Below are positions 5,947 through 8,978 of a stretch of 8,978 bases of DNA, piece by piece. The stretch covers positions 1 to 8,978 of the forward strand of contig CABUNJ010000043.1 of the NCBI GenBank assembly GCA_902492935.1, given 5' to 3'. The notes beneath the pieces were generated by a model. That model had not been told where the DNA came from, did not search any database, and saw nothing but the letters and a program-made list of their open reading frames with translations. The DNA comes from an uncultured Collinsella sp. (GTDB lineage Bacteria > Actinomycetota > Coriobacteriia > Coriobacteriales > Coriobacteriaceae). The position numbers were made by a program, and so were the translations under genes. How positions within the stretch are numbered: the stretch's first letter is position 1; every line of letters begins with the position of its first letter.

Positions 5947-6617
5947 TCGCCATCCTCCATAACGTAGCCCTCTCCAATTCGATTGCGAATCGGGTCGTAT
6001 TCCAAAGCGCTGCGCAGCTTTTTGCGGAGTGACGAGATATGAACGCGGATTGCGTTGCTAAAGCTGTTCACGCTGCTATCCCAAACGTGCTCGATAAGCT
6101 CCTCTTGGCTTACCGGACGCCCCTGATTAAGCATCAGGTATTCCAAGATTCCCGTTTCCTTGCGCGTAAGAGATAAAGCCTCGCTGTCCACGGAAGCGAT
6201 GCGCGCCTTGGTGTCGAAGCGGAGCTTTCCGCAGGTTAGTACTATGTCGCTTTGTGCGAAGCGCCTGAGGGTAAGGCTGCGGATCCTTGCCGCAAGCTCG
6301 TCCAGATGAAACGGCTTGGTGAGGTAATCGTTGGCGCCGGCATCGAGTCCGGCGACTTTATCGGATACTTCGCCGCGTGCGGACAGAATCAGTACCTTAG
6401 TCTCGCAGTCGGTTTTCCTAAGTTCCCTGAGCACGGTCATGCCGTCGATACGGGGGAGATTGAGGTCGAGTACCACGAGGTCGAAGGCCTCAACGTCCAG
6501 TAGGTCGAGCGCCTCCTGTCCGTCGTGACGGCAGTCGACGCTGTACGCCAAGTTTCGCAAGCTGCGCGCGATTGCGTCACACAGCGCCCGCTCGTCCTCG
6601 ACGATCAAAATACGCAT
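5943..6617 (-). CDS. OmpR/PhoB-family response regulator
   Basis: 224 residues from the ATG at 6617, which has AAGGAG six bases upstream; an upstream in-frame start at 6635 lacks this spacing. The receiver domain (1-115) has Glu7-Asp8, phospho-acceptor Asp51 in VVLDLNLPRIDG, Ser79 in the usual Thr/Ser position, and Lys101 in YLTKPF. The C-terminal winged helix (about 125-224) shows LSLTRKETGILEYLMLNQGR, then PVSQEELIEHVWD, the recognition helix SNAIRVHISSLRKKL, and the wing ending RIGEGYVM. It is cotranscribed with the kinase (4-base overlap). Its gene is divergent from the CD1871A/4Fe-4S/TlpA-like operon and shares a 90-base intergenic region with it, so that operon is its most likely target. 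Confidence 0.96.
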   Translation of the reverse strand: MRILIVEDERALCDAIARSLRNLAYSVDCRHDGQEALDLLDVEAFDLVVLDLNLPRIDGMTVLRELRKTDCETKVLILSARGEVSDKVAGLDAGANDYLTKPFHLDELAARIRSLTLRRFAQSDIVLTCGKLRFDTKARIASVDSEALSLTRKETGILEYLMLNQGRPVSQEELIEHVWDSSVNSFSNAIRVHISSLRKKLRSALEYDPIRNRIGEGYVMEDGE

Positions 6618-6647
6618 AACAGTCTCCTTGCACATTTCAAATCGCGC

Positions 6648-6699
6648 TTAACACGGATTTTATAGTCGATATGGTCCAATGGTCGCGTAACGAAAGGAG
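6648..6699 (+). promoter_or_regulatory. Shared divergent regulatory region with tandem repeats and ribosome binding site of the redox operon
   Basis: The 90 bases between the response regulator start (6617) and the CD1871A-type start (6708) hold a possible promoter: TTAACA (6648-6653), 16 bases, then TATGGT (6670-6675). It is moderate in quality, as expected for an activated promoter. Three similar hexamers stand in a row: ATAGTC (6662-6667), ATGGTC (6671-6676) and ATGGTC (6679-6684), spaced 9 and 8 bases. OmpR-family regulators bind tandem direct repeats, so this is a candidate operator. AAAGGAG (6693-6699) is the ribosome binding site of the first gene. The promoter call is weak; the repeats are directly visible. 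Confidence 0.4.
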
Positions 6700-6707
6700 T
6701 GGTCAGG

Positions 6708-6854
6708 TTGTTCAAAGCGGTAAAACCCGTGGTACAGGTCGCTTTGTTGATCGTCGGAATTGCCATGGTGTGCTTTGGCGTTATGCGTGGCGAGGCGGAT
6801 GCCGTGCTGGCCAAAGCGATTAGGCTGTGCTTGGAGTGTATCGGAATTGGATAA
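6708..6854 (+). CDS. CD1871A-family CxxC small membrane protein
   Basis: A 48-residue protein from a TTG start with AAAGGAG eight bases upstream; an in-frame GTG at 6699 overlaps that site and is unlikely to be used. Sequence: a short basic start (MFKAVKPV), one membrane helix (VVQVALLIVGIAMVCFGVM), a short linker (RGEADAVLAKAI) and the hallmark C-terminus RLCLECIGIG with Cys41-x-x-Cys44. This arrangement (single helix, G-E-x-x-x-V-L-x-K-A-I, C-L-E-C-I-G-I-G at the very end) matches my knowledge of the CD1871A family of CXXC motif-containing proteins. These occur next to 4Fe-4S membrane proteins and thioredoxin-like lipoproteins, exactly as here. The CxxC may bind a metal or act as a thiol relay; its role is not established. 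Its last 8 bases overlap the next gene. Confidence 0.88.
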   Translation: MFKAVKPVVQVALLIVGIAMVCFGVMRGEADAVLAKAIRLCLECIGIG

Positions 6855-7749
6855 AAGAAAAAACACTGTGTCGCATGTTTTTGCCCGATTTCGCGGATTC
6901 ATTCAGGCGGCGGCGACGCTCGTCACCAACATTCACCTACCAAACTTTGCCAAAGGCGGCATCTATCAGGGCGCGGGAAAAACCGTCTGCGTACCTGGAC
7001 TTAATTGCTATTCGTGCCCCGCGGCATCGGGTGCGTGCCCCATCGGGTCGTTCCAGTCGGTGGTAGGTTCATCCAAGTTTAACTTCTCCTACTACGTTAC
7101 CGGTACGCTCATTTTGCTCGGCGTGCTGCTGGGACGCTTTGTATGCGGCTTTCTGTGCCCGTTTGGCTGGCTGCAGGAGCTGCTTCATAAGATTCCCGGC
7201 AAAAAGTTTTCCACGAAAAAACTTAAGCCGCTCACGTACATCAAGTACGTCGTGCTGCTGTTTGCCGTGGTGCTGCTGCCCGTCTTGGTGGTTAACGACG
7301 TGGGCATGGGAGATCCGTTCTTTTGCAAGTACATCTGTCCCCAGGGTGTGCTCGAGGGCGCCATTCCGCTGGCGGCTGCCAATGCCGGCATTCGATCTGC
7401 GTTGGGACAGCTCTTTACCTGGAAACTTGCCGTTCTCATTGCCGTGGTAGTGCTGAGCGTTTTGTTCTACCGCCCCTTCTGCAAATGGATTTGTCCACTC
7501 GGCGCATTCTACGCGCTCATGAATAAGGTGTCCCTACTGGGGATCCGGGTCGATGCATGCAAATGCGTCTCGTGCGGCAAGTGTTCAAAGGTTTGTCAGA
7601 TGGACGTTGATGTGGTCCGCGCGCCCAATCATGCCGAATGCATCCGGTGCGGAAAGTGCATCGGGGCCTGTCCCGTCGATGCCATCAGCTATCGCTATGG
7701 CCTAGATGTGTCGGCGGAAAAGCTTCCCTTGACCGCTGATAAAAAGTAA
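6847..7749 (+). CDS. NapH-like polytopic membrane 4Fe-4S protein
   Basis: 300 residues from a TTG at 6847 that overlaps the previous stop, with GGAG ten bases upstream; a GTG at 6868 has no such site. Longer upstream readings run through the small gene in the wrong frame. The protein resembles the NapH/NosR/CcoG-type ferredoxin membrane group. It has Cys48, Cys54, Cys57 and Cys64 in CVPGLNCYSCPAASGACPIG, and membrane helices near 83-99, 131-149 and 193-208. The C-x-x-x-C-P pairs are C100-GFL-C104-P, C160-KYI-C164-P-Q-G and C212-KWI-C216-P-L-G. Two ferredoxin clusters lie at C240-x2-C243-x2-C246-x3-C250 and C265-x2-C268-x2-C271-x3-C275-P. Such proteins pass electrons between the quinone pool or cytoplasmic donors and an extracytoplasmic partner. 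The partner here is probably the lipoprotein encoded 29 bases downstream. The second cluster has the classical CP ending; the first has C-Q-M. Confidence 0.93.
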   Translation: MDKRKNTVSHVFARFRGFIQAAATLVTNIHLPNFAKGGIYQGAGKTVCVPGLNCYSCPAASGACPIGSFQSVVGSSKFNFSYYVTGTLILLGVLLGRFVCGFLCPFGWLQELLHKIPGKKFSTKKLKPLTYIKYVVLLFAVVLLPVLVVNDVGMGDPFFCKYICPQGVLEGAIPLAAANAGIRSALGQLFTWKLAVLIAVVVLSVLFYRPFCKWICPLGAFYALMNKVSLLGIRVDACKCVSCGKCSKVCQMDVDVVRAPNHAECIRCGKCIGACPVDAISYRYGLDVSAEKLPLTADKK

Positions 7750-7778
7750 ACAAGCTTCGACAAAACGGAGGAATGACT

Positions 7779-8750
7779 ATGAAGCTTTCTAAGATTGCGG
7801 CCCTGTTTATGGTGCCGGTATTAGCCTTGTGCCTTGTGGCATGTTCGGCGCCCGGTGGCAATGCGAGCGAATCTGCGAGCTCCGATCCTAAGATCGCAGA
7901 ACTCACTGCGCAGAAGCCGGCCAATGCCGACGAGGCCGCCGAGCTGTATGCGAAGCTCATGCAGAAGGAGAACGAGATCTTTTCGAGTGATAACGCGCTG
8001 TGGGAAAAGGTATTCAATGCGGCAAATAAAGACTCGGCAATGATTGAGGACGGCAGCAATTACGGCGATTTTCTGCTCAAGACCATCGACGGCGCCAAGG
8101 ATGAGTTCACGGCGGATGAGCTTAAGACGTTCAAGGCCGGTGCACAGCAGATCAAGGAGATCGAGGACAAGCTCGAGAGCTTGGAGAAGGAGTTCCCCGG
8201 CTGCGGAAGCACGCCGAGCGCAGGCGAGAGCGTCGACGCTTCGGCCGCTGGCATGACGGCTGGTGCCAATGCTTCGAGCGAGGCGACGAAGTTCCCCAGC
8301 TTTACGGGCAAGGACCTGGACGGCAACGACGTGAGCAGCGACGAGCTGTTCTCTAAGAACAAGGTCACCGTCATGAACTTCTGGTTCACCACTTGCAAGC
8401 CGTGCGTGGGTGAGTTGGGTGACCTTGAGAAACTGAATCAGGAGCTTGCCAAGAAGGGCGGCCAGGTCGTGGGCGTCAATTCCTTTACGCTCGATGGCAA
8501 CAAGGGCGAGATTGCAGATGCCAAGGACGTGCTGAGCAAGAAGGGCGTGACATATAAGAACATCTGGTTCAAGTCGGATAGCGATGCCGGTAAGTTTACG
8601 TCAAATCTGTTCTCGTTCCCGACAACGTATGTCATCGATCAGAATGGCAACATCGTAGGGGATCCAATCGTGGGAGCCATCAGCTCCGCCGAGCAGCGCG
8701 CAGCACTCGACGAGCTTATCGACCAGGCGATTGCGAATAGCGAGCAGTAA
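7779..8750 (+). CDS. Lipoprotein with TlpA/ResA-like thioredoxin domain
   Basis: 323 residues. The ATG at 7779 has GGAGG seven bases upstream; the ATG at 7773 is too close to that site. A signal peptide ends in a lipobox LVAC with lipidated Cys22, so the protein sits on the outer face of the membrane. Residues 30-140 are an acidic, helical, possibly coiled-coil region (DEAAELYAKLMQKENEIF; IKEIEDKLESLEKEF). A flexible Ser/Ala/Gly linker (142-170, with an isolated Cys142) leads to the thioredoxin-like domain: FPSFTGKDLDGNDV, NFWFTTCKPC (Cys206 and Cys209) and the cis-proline at FPTTYVID (Pro281). TlpA/ResA domains reduce or oxidise disulfides outside the cytoplasm. The usual Trp before the first cysteine is replaced by Thr, which would change the redox potential. 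It is the last gene of the redox operon, with no terminator between it and the 4Fe-4S protein gene. Confidence 0.95.
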   Translation: MKLSKIAALFMVPVLALCLVACSAPGGNASESASSDPKIAELTAQKPANADEAAELYAKLMQKENEIFSSDNALWEKVFNAANKDSAMIEDGSNYGDFLLKTIDGAKDEFTADELKTFKAGAQQIKEIEDKLESLEKEFPGCGSTPSAGESVDASAAGMTAGANASSEATKFPSFTGKDLDGNDVSSDELFSKNKVTVMNFWFTTCKPCVGELGDLEKLNQELAKKGGQVVGVNSFTLDGNKGEIADAKDVLSKKGVTYKNIWFKSDSDAGKFTSNLFSFPTTYVIDQNGNIVGDPIVGAISSAEQRAALDELIDQAIANSEQ

Positions 8751-8829
8751 AAAACGCGTAAAGCATGGCGAGGATCGTGCGCCGCTGTGCGGAGTAGTCC
8801 GCTACCTTTCAAGATAAGCTCCACCATAT

Positions 8830-8857
8830 AGAGGTCCCGCTCGGGACCTCTTCTTTT
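8830..8857 (+). terminator. Intrinsic terminator of the redox operon
   Basis: A perfect 9-base stem (AGAGGTCCC, 8830-8838, pairing with GGGACCTCT, 8843-8851) with loop GCTC is followed by a T-rich tract ending TTCTTTT (to 8857). It lies 80 bases after the lipoprotein stop. A smaller hairpin, GCGGA-GTAG-TCCGC (8789-8802), precedes it without a T-tract. Nothing gene-like is seen from 8858 to the right edge. Confidence 0.87.
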
Positions 8858-8978
8858 GGGTGCCGTCCCGTTCGTTTTTTGGCGCGGTTCGTTACATTCC
8901 TCACTGGCTCCGGCAAAAAATGGGAGGCTTCGGTAGTTTGTGTGACAAGGGGCTAGCCTAGGCAGCAACGCTCTTCGC

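Noticed and set aside
6760..6846. N-terminal extension of the 4Fe-4S protein from an ATG at 6760
   Set aside because: This stretch encodes the CD1871A-type peptide in another frame, and the extension (MPWCALALCVARRMPCW...) has no ribosome binding site and an unnatural composition.
8639..8968. 109-residue minus-strand ORF over the terminator and the lipoprotein's end
   Set aside because: It runs through the intrinsic terminator hairpin and antisense to the lipoprotein gene, with no domain or start signal.

Overview
The window looks like chromosomal DNA of a gut-type anaerobic actinobacterium of the class Coriobacteriia, most likely Collinsella or a close relative. The reasons are a moderately GC-rich composition, purine-rich Shine-Dalgarno sites, a Tat-exported protein beside a soluble LuxR-type regulator, and a redox operon of a kind found in anaerobes. 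This placement comes from gene style and not from any marker gene.

Left third (1-2227, minus strand). The 5' part of a Tat-exported, beta-rich surface protein runs off the left edge. Upstream of it on the same strand is a LuxR-family regulator with a helical, TPR-like sensor region. The 155-base gap between them carries two perfect palindromes.

Middle (2228-4806). Two convergent, start-less coding remnants meet at overlapping stop codons near 2336. They are followed by a very GC-rich plus-strand cassette: a PadR regulator, a DUF1700 membrane protein and a short membrane-anchored protein that looks like a DUF4097 protein cut off after its anchor. The cassette has a well-formed promoter with an imperfect inverted repeat over the -10 region. 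Beyond it lies about 750 bases of eroded sequence holding a coding remnant and a small ORF that may be frameshifted.

Right half (4807-8750). An OmpR-type response regulator and its histidine kinase (minus strand, overlapping by 4 bases) are divergent from a three-gene plus-strand operon. The first gene encodes a 48-residue CD1871A-family CxxC peptide, too short for ordinary ORF calling. The second encodes a NapH-like polytopic 4Fe-4S protein whose start overlaps the end of the first. The third encodes a lipoprotein with a TlpA/ResA-like thioredoxin domain. A strong intrinsic terminator closes the operon at 8830-8857.

The likely joint function is to move electrons through the membrane iron-sulfur protein to, or from, a thiol/disulfide lipoprotein outside the membrane, under control of the adjacent two-component system. 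The kinase has a CxxC motif in its first membrane helix, and the shared promoter region carries three tandem ATRGTC repeats. This operon with its regulator is the most interesting system in the window; its physiological substrate cannot be read from the sequence.
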